Positions 11,921 through 24,500 of a stretch of 64,000 bases of DNA are shown piece by piece. Each line of letters starts with the position of its first letter. Within the stretch, counting starts at the first letter, position 1. This DNA comes from Dacryopinax spathularia. Its lineage: Eukaryota > Basidiomycota > Dacrymycetes > Dacrymycetales > Dacrymycetaceae. The DNA is taken from assembly GCA_037974965.1 (NCBI GenBank), contig JBBPFI010000005.1:496001-560000 (forward strand), in the 5' to 3' direction. A program made the translations under genes and the position numbers. The notes below the pieces were generated by a model. It did not search any database and was not told where the DNA came from. It saw only the letters and a list, made by a program, of their open reading frames with translations.

Positions 11921-13446
11921 ATGACCGACGTCCAGTCCCCACCAGCTCCCCCTATTACCACGCCGCGCTTCGGAAGGGGTCGCATCCTACGCGTGCTCAC
12001 TCTGGGAAAGCCGCACGATTCGAAGACTCCGCGGAAGACGAGAAGTATGAGGGAGGGGCAGGACGAGACTCGTGATCAGCGTTCTAGTGGGGAAAGTGGA
12101 AGTTCATCTTCCCAGGAGGGTCGTTCGCTCGCACCACTCAGAACGGCTGCCAGCGATGCCGGTTCGCTCGATGTCAGCCCGTTAACAAGCGACCCGGAGA
12201 GTGCACCACCTATGTATGCCTTTTCATGGTCGTGCTGTCTCTCTCGACCGGGCTCACTAGCATTCTAGATCTCCGCCCCGTCCAGAGGATCATTCCCCAG
12301 AGATCGAAGACTCGCCCCTAACCCCGTCTGATCCTTTCAGCTCCTCTTCCCCAATGAACGTTAGAGCAGCCCCTCCCTCACCTACGTTCTTCAAGCGATT
12401 CAAAACACGCCTTCGGAGCCTCTCGCGTGGAAAGGATGAGAAGCCGAAATCGATCCCTAGCAAACGACACGAACCGCCCATAATACCGAACATGCCTATC
12501 CTCAAGGACTTCGTCGGCACCACTGTTTCTCAGCCTTGCAGTCGAGCATCAGCTGGCGATTGCCCAGTCGGCGCAGCGTCCCAGGGGAACTTCTTAGCGG
12601 ATCTCCATAACAAGTCGACACCGTCACTGTCCAGCACCGCTGCGCAGAACACGACCGTCCGTCAACATACTGTACCCCTGCCTCAAACTTCATCTCTACC
12701 TCGGTTGCGAGCAGCCACTTCAGCGCTCGATGTAGGGCGACCAGGACAAGTGGATGGCGCTAACGTACCACTTCCTGACTCGCCCTTGGCTTCCCCTGAT
12801 GAGATTAGCAATGTGACGGAAGTGGCATTCGGCGCGCCTGCTGACGAGAAGGGAAAAGACACGCACGCACGTCCACAATCTGGCCGTCTGGAATCTCCAA
12901 TCGAAATCGCAACGAACGCGCGGCATCCGCCAGTCAGTGCAGGGAGCGCGGCCCACAGCAGGTCCAGCAAATTCTTTGTTGGCGATTGGGATGATGAAGA
13001 CGAAGATTTATCCCGCTTGTCTGCGGCAAACAGCTCGCCATCGCCTAACCCAGGCAATCCTAGGCCCAGAAGTGCCACTACCGACGGGTTGCCCAATGCC
13101 GGTCCCGCCCGGCGACCCACCCGATCCTCCGGTCCTTCCAACGCAGATAAGCGGAAGACAATGTTTTCCGCCTGGAGGAAAAGTGCGGATCTTGGAGTAC
13201 GTTATTTCCCCGTGACCAGCGAACGTTCTAGGATAATTGCTGATGGCATATCAGGCAGCATTGTCGGATTCTCGCGCCCATAAACGAGGGCCGTCTATTG
13301 AAAGCGTATCATCGTCAGATACCGCCAGCGCAGCCAGAAGGGTCAACCCCGTCAGCCCAACCATGCACAGCGGTGGGTTCGCGCACCAAGAAGAGAAGAT
13401 CAAGGACCCTGAGAGCAGAGCTTTAACGGAGATTGCTTTTATGTAG
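11921..13446 (+). CDS. Ser/Pro-rich, largely disordered protein, function unknown
   Basis: Three exons (11921-12213, 12269-13196, 13255-13446) join in frame to 470 residues. The protein is dominated by Ser, Pro, Arg and Asp. It opens with a basic RFGRGRILRVLTLGK patch, then PTFFKRFKTRLRSLSRGKDE and an acidic DWDDEDEDLSRL segment, with no recognisable domain. Proteins of this type in basidiomycetes are often cytoskeletal, membrane-associated or signalling adaptors with many phosphorylation sites, but the sequence does not decide. The striking feature is the end: the TAG stop at 13444-13446 falls exactly on the left edge of a 210-bp foldback element, so the reading frame may once have been longer. 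Splice donors GTATGC and GTACGT are standard. Confidence 0.65.
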
Positions 13447-13655
13447 TTCGGTGAATTTTGGGCTCAATCTCCAACCTCGATCTGGACTACTGGCACCGCG
13501 ATTTCCCACCAAAACGCGAGATTGAGGTTGAGCTGTGAGATACAGGTCAGGAGGTGTATCTCGTACCTCGATCTCGGGGCCCCTTTTTCGCTGAGAGATC
13601 GCGGTATCCGGGGGTCTGGATAGAGGTCACCTCAATCTCGCCCATTTTACCGAAC
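13446..13655. repeat. 210-bp foldback (near-palindromic) element, MITE-like
   Basis: The two halves are imperfect inverted copies of each other over about 100 nt. The left arm begins GTTCGGTGAATTTTGGGC and the right arm, read on the minus strand from 13655, begins GTTCGGTAAAATGGGC. Matching blocks continue inwards (ACCTC, ATC, GAC, ACCGCGAT, CA.C.AAAA, GAGAT.GAGGT) to a perfect 8-bp pair, GAGATACA and TGTATCTC, around a 10-nt centre. No open frame lies inside and no clear target-site duplication flanks it. The structure fits a small non-autonomous inverted-repeat element, or a transcribed hairpin. Confidence 0.7.
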
Positions 13656-15696
13656 GCGCTATAAGTCACAGTTACTGTATACCCTCGAATCGTCTCTGTT
13701 TGTCGGGCATTCTTCGTAGTTGCCGAGCTTGCGAATTTCCTACGATCCTGGAATGTCGTTATTCTCTACCACTAAGTGTGGCAAGCGGGGCGCCTTTGCC
13801 ACGTGCGACGCATGCGTTTGCAGACCTCTGGACCTTCCTCGCTCACAAAAAGGGACTGTCGCATTTCGAGGAGAGACCATCTGGCCCGCAACAGTAGCGA
13901 GGATTTCTGATTGGCGTACTCAGCGAACACAGGCTGCTTCACGATGGGACAATGCTGCACATGATTCGCCCAGGACTTGTAGCTCCTGAATGCTCTTCAG
14001 ACGATAGGCAAGGCCTTTACTGCCCTTCTAAGGCGCTTGTAATCTTACAGAAGGCTCATCCGGTCGTGGTGCACATGGCGGCTGCACTACACATATCGGA
14101 CGGTGTATCACGCTTGCTCTACTTGCGACCTATCTTCCCCCAAGTTGGGTACCGTTCTTCTATTCCCTTGAGGCCTGCACACCGATAGTTGATCTGAATT
14201 CGATCTTCTTGCTAGAACCTATGCTTCGTTCCGCGGAACGATGATGGATGCACCGATGGCAACCCGTTGACATCGCGTTGTCACAGTATCTGTGTATCTG
14301 GGGGTGTTGCCACGCCCAGTCCGTAGGAAGTCGTTGATTGCTCTCCCGCTGATCCTTGACACCTTGGCCATGCTTGGCATCGGTACGGCAACGCTTCATC
14401 AGCCATCTATGATTCATGGTCAGAGCGCTCGAAGAGAGGATGATTCAACTTATATCCGTACAGGATGCACCTGCATTATCATTTCCCTCTTTGTATACCG
14501 TGCGATATCGTCGTGCGGATGAAAGTCGAATTGGGTGTTGTCAAGCGTGTCGGTTGTACTGTTCATTAATATCAACATCATGCCGGCCTTGTCATTCTCC
14601 ATCACGTTGGATGCTTTCGTCAACTATGGAACGATCGGTCCTTCGGCATGTCTTGAAGCTCCAAACAGCTGGAAGAGCCTGACACGTAGTTGCTTGTCTT
14701 CTGCGACAACCAACCGACTGTCCACTGACAGATCTATCGTGGATCCATAATTTGGGGACAGTCATCGACACCAGTTGCATTCCCGATGGTCATGTTCCTC
14801 GCAAGCATTAGTCCCGTCCAGTACGCGGTCCTCTGTTCTGTAACATTAGATAGCTGTATCCATTCTAGTGGTGATAGAATTCACACTAGAACTGTCACCT
14901 ACGTACGGTGCCTTCAGCAAGCTTGGCACAGCCGTACTGCATCCTGGACGCTTATCTCAGCCTTGACGTTAGGCTCAGAATACTCTACCCAAATTCAAGG
15001 CTGCGGGCAGCCGCACCGTACGGACTGCGGTGCCTCAATGCGCCCCCCCTTCATATGGATAATAGAATCATGCCTGGCCTATTCTGCAACATTGTTGGCG
15101 TTCCTTTTAGGGAACGTCCGCTGTGGTAAGCTTCTCCCATGCCTGTGTCTCGACACTGTCGCATCTGCGACCGTGTATTCAGCCGTACTTATATGATGTT
15201 TGTGAGTGAAGCGAGGGTATAACGGCTCGCATACTCATTACATGACAGGGAATAACGTTCTCCTTCTATGTCCGTATCGTGTGGCGTAACATGCTGGAGG
15301 CAATCTATCCACGTAACCAATCGGAACATGGTATGCAAGCGATTCCGACTGCAATAACTCGACGAACAGATGTCGAAATTACGACCGACAGCAAGGCCGT
15401 GAGGGCGCATTAGTACTCCACGTTGACGGACTCATTGGCTAGGCAAGACTTGGCTCCCAAGGAAAGCACTTTCGATATGTGTACTGTATTTGAGAGTCCA
15501 TCGCCTGTCTGCATTTCACGCCAGCTTGCCCTCCGAAAAGAAAACACGTGTGGCAACCCGCTCATCATTTAATTATCGATATGGCAAAAGCGATGTAGTC
15601 CGGGAGCAGACAAGGATCTCGCACCGAGACACACCTTCTCCATCGGCCCAAGGCCCCGCATATATAGTCAAGGAGAGAGCACTTGTTCGCAGATGA
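13656..15696. other. 2-kb stretch with no supported gene
   Basis: Open frames here are short, overlap on both strands and lack good splice partners or recognisable motifs. CpG is present at a normal level, unlike the block near 36.5 kb, so this does not look like an old methylated transposon. It may be spacer, a decayed gene or a non-coding transcript; the sequence does not say. Confidence 0.4.
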
Positions 15697-16833
15697 CTAT
15701 TGAATCACCCTTTTGGGGTGGCCATCCAGGAATGACACGATGTTCTCCGCAGTGTCGCGGAAGAAAACCTAAGTCTGCGCTCAGAACCGGCTCATGCAAA
15801 GGGGTCGTCATACTCACAGCATAATTACTATCCGCCACATACCCCATATGTGGGGACAGGACCACGTTGTCCAGCTTTCGGATGGGGTGGTCCACTGGCA
15901 AAGGTTCTTCATCATAAACATCGAGAGCGGCACCGACAATCTTCTTTTGTCTGAGGGCCTCAACCAAAGCACCCTCATCTACCAACGGGCCGCGAGAAGT
16001 ATTCACGAGGAGTGCAGTGGACTTCATATGCGCTAGTGCTTCTCGGCTTACAAGGTTCCGTGTGGAGTCGGAAAGAACCATGTGGATAGAAACGATGTCT
16101 GACCGCTCCAAGAGCTCATTGAGGGAGGCGATATAGGTCACGGGAACCGGTAGTTTGGAGACCCGTTCAGGCGTCAGGTTAGGGCTCCAAGCGATGAGTT
16201 TCATGCCAAAGAGGTGAGCGATCTGATTAACAGATCAATATCTGCCATCAGGAGGGTGCCTATGCGGAGGCGCACCTCGGCGGTCTTCGTGCCAAGCTTC
16301 CCGACTCCAACTAGACCGAGAGTTCTCCCAAACAAGCCGATAGGAAGGGGTCCAGTCTGCCATGGTACGCCACCATTTGCGACATGGAAGTGGTCCCGCG
16401 GTATATGGCGAGCGGCTGCGAGCAGGAGAGCCCAAGTGTGCTCCACCGTTGAATTGCCGTAGCTTTGCGTCCCACACACAACGATCCCGTTCGCTTTGCA
16501 TGCCGTCAAATCAAAAGCTACAAGAAGGATAAGCGAGTGTGGTCAAATAAGATCTGCTTGAAGCATACCAGCATTTCGTGCTGCCGTAGTAATGAGAAGT
16601 TTGAGGTTCGGCAAGTTGTTGACGATCTCTGCTGGGAAGCGAGTTCGTTCTCTCATTGCGCAGATCACGTTGTACGGCCTCAAACGGGCGATCAACTTCT
16701 CCTGTTGGCTGACTGGAATAGTATCATGAAAGACATCTATGTCCGCACGAGCTTGGACCTCAGACCAGTCCGTCATTTTGAGCGCAACATTCTGATAGTC
16801 GTCAAGGATAGCGACACGGATCCTGGACGACAT
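15697..16833 (-). CDS. D-isomer-specific 2-hydroxyacid dehydrogenase
   Basis: Four exons (16833-16569, 16517-16276, 16222-15818, 15768-15697) give a 327-residue protein, a usual length for the family. It should reduce 2-keto acids or oxidise D-2-hydroxy acids with NAD(P). The nucleotide-binding loop reads GLVGVGKLGTKTAEIAH (GxGxxG). The catalytic set is visible: Arg in VNTSRGPLVDEGAL, Glu in DVYDEEPLP and the general acid His in LSPHMGYV. The N-terminal substrate domain ends TTAARNAAFDLTACKANGI. The exact substrate cannot be fixed; the protein is shorter than 3-phosphoglycerate dehydrogenase with regulatory domains, and looks like the glyoxylate/hydroxypyruvate-type or uncharacterised fungal members. 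It is divergent from CDC123 with 362 bp between starts. Confidence 0.88.
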
Positions 16834-17195
16834 TGCGCGGCGATAAAGCAGAGGAGATAAAGCAGGAGAGATTGTGCGAGTTCAAGCAAGGACCCATAAG
16901 ACGTCCACCCCAGCGCTGCGATGCGAATGCCTTTTACATGGCGGCAGGGTGCCAGTGCCTATGATTGACAATGGTGCAATGGGGGCAGGGCGAATTCAGT
17001 ATCCGGCGCCGGGAAGGGCCGAAGAACGCCGAATAACACTGCCACAACATCCGGGCGGTCCGTCTCATACCGGGCCACTGAAAATCGAAATGAAGACAAC
17101 GGGGAATGTACGGCAGCAGGAGTGAGCTTGTAGTCACCGTTAGCCGCCGTAACGAATGTCTGTCGCGGTTTGAACCAGCATATCCATCGCAGCAC
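16834..17195. promoter_or_regulatory. Divergent promoter region, dehydrogenase / CDC123
   Basis: 362 bp separate the two start codons, so both promoters must lie here or overlap the first exons. An in-frame ATG at 17106 upstream of CDC123 would add 30 residues without family similarity, so the later start is preferred. I see no defined regulatory site. Confidence 0.5.
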
Positions 17196-18431
17196 ATGTC
17201 ATTGCCTCTCTTTCCGCCGCTCAAGCGCGAGAACGTATTAGCATGCCAACTATCAGTATGGTATCCGATATTTTCCTCGTTGTCGATCAGAACTGTCACC
17301 ATACGTCCTCTCGACAAACGTTTTCGCGAGTATCTGCTGGCGGACGGCATTTACGTCCCCATGGGATCGGAAAACGCGTGAGCCTACTCTGTCTCGGTGC
17401 ACGAAATGTCCTCCAAACTTACGGTGATCGATTCCAGCCTTCCTCACTCCGAATTGTCGGATGAAGAGGCAGACGAGGAAGAGCCTCCAACGCGCTACTC
17501 CTTTGCTGAGCTCGATGCCCAAATTCGCCAGGTTATCAAGGATTTCGGCGCAGTATTTCCCAAGCTGAACTGGAGTTCGCCCAAGGTTCGTCCCCCCATG
17601 GAGACAGGGACTGTAAATGACAGATGCAGCGCAGGATGCCGCCTGGATACTTCCTCAATCCTCACCACTAAGATGCACTTCACCAGCGGACGTGTACCTT
17701 CTGCTCAAGTCCTCCGACTTTGTCAATCACGACCTGGATGCTGCGTCTGTGTTTGAAGGCTGTGAGCACAGCGAAGATGGCGGTGATGCAAATACATATG
17801 AATTGGAGTTGTCGCTTCGCAAATGGTACCCTATCGATAGGAGTCGAGAGTTCCGTTGCTTTGTTCGGGAGGACACACTGATAGGTGAGGACGTCCACGC
17901 AGATACCCTGCTCTGGCTTTGATATTATTACGTGTGCAGCTGCATGTCAGCGCGACCCGAACTATTATGAATACTTGAATAGCTCAGAAACGCAGGCAAG
18001 CATTATGAAAGCCATTAACCAGCTATGGCGAGAAAACCTGAAGGGTAAGTGTCCCGCGGGTTCGCACTGTGAGTCCTAGTGATACCATTTCCTGAATCAA
18101 TAGCTTACGACGATATTCAGACGTGTTCGACGCATTGCTCACCCGGGATTTGAGTCGAGCCCATCTCATTGATATTAATCCTTATGCGCCGCGCACTGAC
18201 TCCTTGCTCTTCACGTACGAAACGCTTTTGGATATCGCGCAAATGGCGCCCACCATACCCAAGCTCGCTGTGATCGATTCGGTTAGTCATGCAGATGCTG
18301 CAAGGAACGCTCCCACCTACCAGCATAACATGGTCCCTTTGGAAGCATTGCACTTGTCTGCAGGCCGAACTCCGCAAGAATTCAGTGAGGCGCTGGCTGA
18401 CGAAGTCGCTCGGATGGCCAGCGAGAGTTGA
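17196..18431 (+). CDS. CDC123: Cell division cycle protein 123 (eIF2 assembly factor)
   Basis: Five exons (17196-17377, 17438-17585, 17635-17884, 17940-18044, 18121-18431) give 331 residues. CDC123 is an ATP-grasp-fold chaperone that helps assemble the eIF2 translation initiation complex. Family marks are clear: ENVLACQLSVWYPIF near the start, an acidic linker, VFPKLNWSSPKDAAWI, VYLLLKSSDF, YELELSLRKWYPIDRSREFRCFVRED, and the nucleotide/metal site LIDINPYAPRTDSLLFTYE. All four introns are 48-76 nt with consensus ends and consistent phase. The stop lies 131 bp from the stop of midasin, which is convergent. A run of 11 G at 18448-18458 sits just past the stop in the shared 3' region. Confidence 0.93.
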
Positions 18432-18561
18432 GGGCACCGCCCGCGGAGGGGGGGGGGGAGCAAGTCGCCGCACGGCGGGTGACACTAATTTGAGGGAGCA
18501 CTGAGCCACTGAGCCAGTTTCCTGAAGATCGCACGAGGTTCAAGCAATGTATATTACGCAA

Positions 18562-21500
18562 CTACCGACTGATCTCGAAGAATTGCCTCAGCGTCGAAGA
18601 TAACACGTCGGGAAGAGATCCGATATCCCTAAGGACGATATAGTAGTTGAAGGGGAAGGTGTCCATATATCGGTTCATCCTAATTTCGGTGCGACCGTTC
18701 ACTTCCACATAATCTCCTTGCATCATCGACATTATCGAGCCTTGCGTTTTATGTTGGCCTTGCCCATTCGTGTGCAAGGAATCGAGAACGATGAAAACAA
18801 TGATAATTTTGGCTTCTTCGGCCTGCCGGACAAGCGAGCGCAGGCGGTCATGAGCTTGACAGACACCGTCAGAGATAATGATTTCCAGTTGCCAGAGCTC
18901 CGTGGCCGTTTGGGATTGCTGTTGCGAGCGACTTCGGGCGTTGCTAAGCAGGGTGATACTTGATCGCAGGAGATCCTCCATGTCGGTTCCTGTTTGAGCG
19001 AAAGCGAAATGCGAGATCAACTGCTCGCCTACTTGGCTCGTCACGGAGCCCTGACCAAGATCATGCAGCACTTCAACCTCTTCGCCAAAACGTACGATGC
19101 CGACATCTCCGACTTCCAGCTTGCCGAGCGCTGACGAGACAAGTGCAAGAGTCTGCAAAGCGAGGGAGATTGACCGCGACTCTGCCATAGAGCGAGAGTC
19201 ATCCAGTGCCAACAGCACTTGGTACTCCCGGCGGCTGGGCTTCGTGCGTCGCAGCCAGATCTTATCTTTGGTGAAGTCGCTCGCGATGTAAGGAATAACC
19301 TTCTTCATATTCAGCCGTTTACCTGTCTTGTAGTCTCCTTGAAGTCTGGTGGCACGTGTGGGTTCCAGGATGAGACGGAGTTGCTCGCATAGAGAGAAGG
19401 CCAAATCTTGAGTAGCAGAAACGTAACCTTGCCAGCGAGAAGTGAACGGGGTTTCCGCCGGCAGGACTGAAGGTTTCGCCAAAGAATGGGATTCAGACTT
19501 GCCCTCTTGCAATGAGTATTCTGAGCCGTCAGCTGCCTCATCCATCAAGCGCTGAGAGACCATGGTAGATGTCGGGGCGCGTTCAAGATCGACGTCCTCA
19601 TGGTCCAACGACATAGCAAAGGGCACCGAATTGAGCTCAGTGTCGGTGTCCATCACATTTTCCGTAGCCGTGGCCTCGCTCGGAGGCTCATCCTCTAACT
19701 TCAGCTGGTCCAGTTTGATTCCGTCGTCCTCCTGACGCGGTCCAAGAGCTTGCTCTTTCACAGCCGCCGCTTCGTCATCGTCGTGCAACCATTCCATAGG
19801 ACCAGACAAATCCCCTTCTGCCCCTAAGGGATCAAGTGAAGGCGACGAAACTGCGTCCATGTTTCGGATTGTGGTCTGATTCGCGTCCCCTGCTTTCCTC
19901 TTTTGACTCTCTTGATTAATGGGGCTGGAGTCAGGAGTATGTCGCTCCTGCTCCTGCTGCCCCTGTGATTTTCCCGACTGGTTCGCAGCACCGGGCGAAT
20001 CTTTTTCAGTCACCATGTTGCTATGAAACCGCTTAGTAGCTTTCTCAATGGAGGAGGAATCCACCTACTCGGAAGGCATGCTTGAGGATGGAATTTGCGG
20101 GGAATGGTTGCAACGGGGCATGACTCCGGGAGAGGTCGGCTCCTCGGTGCTCTCGGGCCCTGACTGGATCTCCATACTAGACTCCAGTGTTTGGGCGCCA
20201 GATTGTTCGCTGCGGGAAGCAGTGGAAGCGTCACCGAGCATTGAGTTGTCGGCTTGTTTCACTGTACTTGCATTATTTGCGGCAGTGTTGGAGGCATCCG
20301 CCCTCAGAGATTCTTCTCGCTGGTCATCATCTGCAAGTACATCGCTCCCTTCTTCCGTAATTCCTCGCTCATCTTGCTCCAATACATCATCGGATTCTGG
20401 GGACTGGTTCTCCGGAACCCCGTGAAGGGAGGTTGAGCCGTCATCTTCGTCCAGCTGCATGTCATCAGGGAGCTCCAGTGCATCCCCTACAGGGATGTCC
20501 TCGTCCAGACCCTCTGGTTCAGCAACGCCCTCGCCACCGTCCATGTAATCACTGTGCTCTGACTCTGTTACACCTTCGAACGGAATTGAACCTTCCTTCG
20601 ATTGCTGTTCCGTTTCCAAGGGTTCGTCCTTCTGTTCGGTCGTCTCACTCCGCGCACCGACATCGTCTTTCTCGCTAGACTTCGCCGGAGCTCTGGCATC
20701 GCTTTCAGCCTGTTCCGGTTCCTTGTCGCTCTCTCCGCCACCCCAAAGCTTCTCATCTAGAGTGGAAGGGTCAAGAGGATCCAGGTCACCTGTCGTCTCT
20801 TCTAGATCAACGTCCTCTTCATGAGAGCTTGAATCATTATCCTCTGACGCGGATCCCATCACATCTTCCAACGCTCCTTCGAAATCTTGCTCCATTTCGA
20901 AAGCGTCCTCTTGCACAGATCGATCCTCGCCGGCTCCCGTTTCGTCACGCTCTTGCCGGCCATCGCGAGTTCCCTCTACTTGCGCTTCATCGTCCACGTC
21001 GGCAGACACGTCTTCCGCACCAGTACCTTCGCCCAGCCCTGTGCCTTCTGTCTCTGCTTTGGCGCCCCCCTCACTCTGCCGCTCGTCCGGTTCGGGTGGC
21101 TTGCAGAATCCTTGCAGGGCAACGGCTCGCCAAGCATCTTGAAGGATATATGTGAACTTGAAGATAGCCTTGTTGAGGTTTGCGAGCACACCCATGCTAA
21201 CATTGACTAGACGCATGTACTCTTGTACGAAAGGTAACGCAGCCTTGATTGGTTCCTGATTCGCGCCCCTGCAGCTCGACGCGCGAACAAGCGCATAGAA
21301 GCCATCTAGGACATCAGGAAGCCGGAGGGCGGTCATGGTACTTTGCACCGTTGTAGTCGCATGTTGTATACTCGTGGCTTTGGATTGATGGGTGCTTCGA
21401 TCGTTCGCGATGGCCTCCAACTGTTGCACAACTAGCAAAATCGAAACGATCAATTTGTTGCTGAGCTCATGCGGTTCAGCAGGAGACGACACTTGAGGGC

Positions 21501-24500
21501 AATCAGTATCGCCATTTCCCGGTATTCCGTCCAGAGCTTCGCGTAGCCAATCAACGGTAGGTGCAATCAGACACGAATACGCCCGATGATGTTTGCGGAG
21601 GTCGGATAAGATTGCGTGGGTTCCCCACATAGCACGGCGAGCATCTTCACACGCCGAAAAGTCACCTTCACATGGGTTAGTCTTCCACCTATACATGAAT
21701 TAGAAGATCACGCACTGCTGAGCATGATGACTGGATGTGCGTGGCCCATGTCAGTGAACACCGCGTTGACTTGGGCCACGAGCACCTCTTGGACTCCCAC
21801 CAATCGCATCATCTCGCCAGTAAAGTGCTCCCCCAAGCTAGCGTGGGGTGCGTAGGCTTTCAGGAGTTCTGATGCCGAGAGAATCTCGCGCAGCGCAGAC
21901 AGGAGGTTGGCAGACACGGACGACAAGGCCTGCACGTAACGTTTTGGGGCCTCGCCAAAGCTGACCAAAACAGCGCTCGGAGAAGTGGAGAGGAGGGGCA
22001 TAACCCTGCGCAGCAGTCTCTCCATCGCAGAACGAACTTGGCAAGAACTTGCAAGTCTACAAGACATGTCAGATGAGGCTCGCAGAGGTCGCCAAATACG
22101 CACAAGCTACGCCCAGCCAATGCAAAAGAGAAGGCGGACTCCACGTATCCCAACCCCCTCTGCAGGTCTCGAGTTGTCATATCCGTGTGATGACCAACCA
22201 GTGCTCCGGGCAACGGCGGCATCAATGTGCATAATTTGTAGAAATACACTTCCGTTCTTCCAATGATTGCATGAAGCGGATCATCCGGGAAGACATATTC
22301 GACAGGGTTGGGGCATCGCAATATCGCATGTCGTTCTCTCTGTGCACGCAGCACTCTGTCCGGAACTCTGGAAGAAAATCCCATGACCTTAAACTCCTTT
22401 AAAGCGTCATTCCAGGCTTTCCGTTTTCTAGCCACCAGCGTTTTCTGCATGCTCGCCGAGGTCGTTGAAGCTGTCTCTCGGCGGAATTCCTCCACCGTTT
22501 CGATGAGCGATGTACTCACAAGCTCGACACGATTGGAAGCAATTTCGCCGATGTAATCCACCAACGTGTCGCCGGTGACACCCTGCAGGCGAGCCAACGC
22601 TGACGCAAGCTGCAGACGCGGAGAGCCGTCCAGATCCAAAGAGCCGGCGGGTACGTAGCCTGCAATATCTGGCCGCAGAGCGAAGTCATTGATCGCTGGG
22701 CGTTCGTTCGATCGTGCCTTGTCCTCAGAGTTCACAGATGAGAGAATAGGTGTTATGGCTTGGCGCAGAATCCCTCTGTACTTCCGAATGGATTGGTAGA
22801 GCCGACGATGCGTCTTTTTGGCACTGAGCTTCAACGCTTCAACATTCGCATCCTTCCAGCTGGCTAACTGGACAAAGCTCCGGATCTCCTCCTCTACAGG
22901 CTTCCGCTGTGATTTCAGGGAGGTCGCAGCGGGTAGCTTGAATTGTCCATAGTAAGTCCCGATGGAGGACACAAGCTCCGCCCTTTCCTTCAAGTCATGC
23001 TCGGACCGGCTAAGGGCCCGGAGGAACGTTCCAAACGAGGCGAGAAGCTGCAGACGTGCCTCAAATTGGCCCAGAGGACTGGAAGTCATGAAGTCATCAA
23101 GAAGGGACGTCAGTTCTTTGATCTCTTGCTCCGCTCCGGTAGAAGGCGAGTGGACGACTGCTCCATATATGAGGAACCACCATTCGGCTGTCTGGTGGGC
23201 GAAAGACAGGGATTCTGAATCGAGCAGTCTAGACCAGGAGTTCAACTCAATCCTCCTCCACTCGATGATCGCGGCGACAAGCTTCCTTTGGAATTCAATC
23301 AAAGAATTGTCACGGTAGGCGAAATCCTCCCACTGCGATATTGATCCGACAAGGCGTTCGAGAACCGGTAAGATCTGTGCCAAAGGTGACTCGACGGATC
23401 GTCCCAGGAGACCATCGACCAAGGTATGTATGTCCTGTAACTGTACTTGTTCCGGCCAAAGGGGAATCAAAATCGACAAGCGTGCCTTCAGATCCAAGAG
23501 GATGACAAGAACCTTCTGGAGCTGATCTGTATTCTTACCCCAGTAAAAGTCACCGCATTTGGCAGCTATCCCGTTTGAGGGTTCCGACGCGGATATGCTC
23601 TGGTGCAAGCAGCGAAGTCGGAAGAGGTGACTGCCGGCGTCTAAGGCATCCGACATTTGCCTGAAATCGAGTCCGCCAAGCTGCTCCATCTGAAGCGTCG
23701 CGATCATGGCGTCCAAGTCATTCCAATCGGTTGACTGCTCGTCCCCGGCGGGGAAGAGCATCCCATGAATGATTCGGATCCGACTAATTGCTTTCGAGTC
23801 CATTCTCCACGTGGATGCATCTCTTTCGGTAGTGCTGGACGGTGAGCTCGCATCCTCTTCAAAATCGGGAAACAGAAGGCGAAGTTCTCTTTCGGCTCTT
23901 TCCTCATCCGTCATATGAACGTGGTCTTCGCTCTTCGATCGGTACAGACTGTCCTTTTGCGCCTTGGTCAGTTCGTCTTCCGTCTGCTGTGAGGACCATC
24001 GCAGATACAGTAACTGGTACCAACGCTGGACAAGGTCCATCGTAGCATCGGGAATCGGCCGGTGACGCCTCTGTTCGGCAACTAGAGCCAAACCCAGAAT
24101 GACGTCTTGCGTTCGGGGTGCACTTGATGCTGAGCCAAGAGAGCAGCGTTTGGTATCAAGCATCCGAACTATTCCTGCGACTGCCGGGAATTGGGTAAGG
24201 GAAATTGGCAGGGAGTGGATTTCATTTGCGGAGTATTTGTCTTGCCAGGTTGCTGCACAGAGAGCAATATTGATCCCCATCTGCTGCATGCGAGCGCAGA
24301 CTATTGGGATCAAGGTCACATCACTCAGGTGAGTATATGCCTGTCGGAGTCTTTCGATGAAAGCGTCGATAGAGCGACCGAACATGTTGACTCTTTGCAG
24401 GGTTGCGGGGCCCATGGCTCCGACGAGTTCTTGGAGCAACTGATCGATCCGTTGATCTCCCATAACTTGATCCACGAACTGAGTGATCTCGCCATGTAAC

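Noticed and set aside
18448-18458. Run of 11 G as a G-quadruplex or control site
   Set aside because: It is a single homopolymer in a 3' flank with no further G tracts in step; probably neutral.
20065-20067. Premature stop making midasin a pseudogene
   Set aside because: The TAG lies inside a well-formed 48-nt intron and all six ATPase modules and the MIDAS site are intact.
21693-21715. A 23-nt intron in midasin
   Set aside because: A 50-nt intron (21666-21715) with a GACTAAC branch site also restores the frame and is far more plausible.
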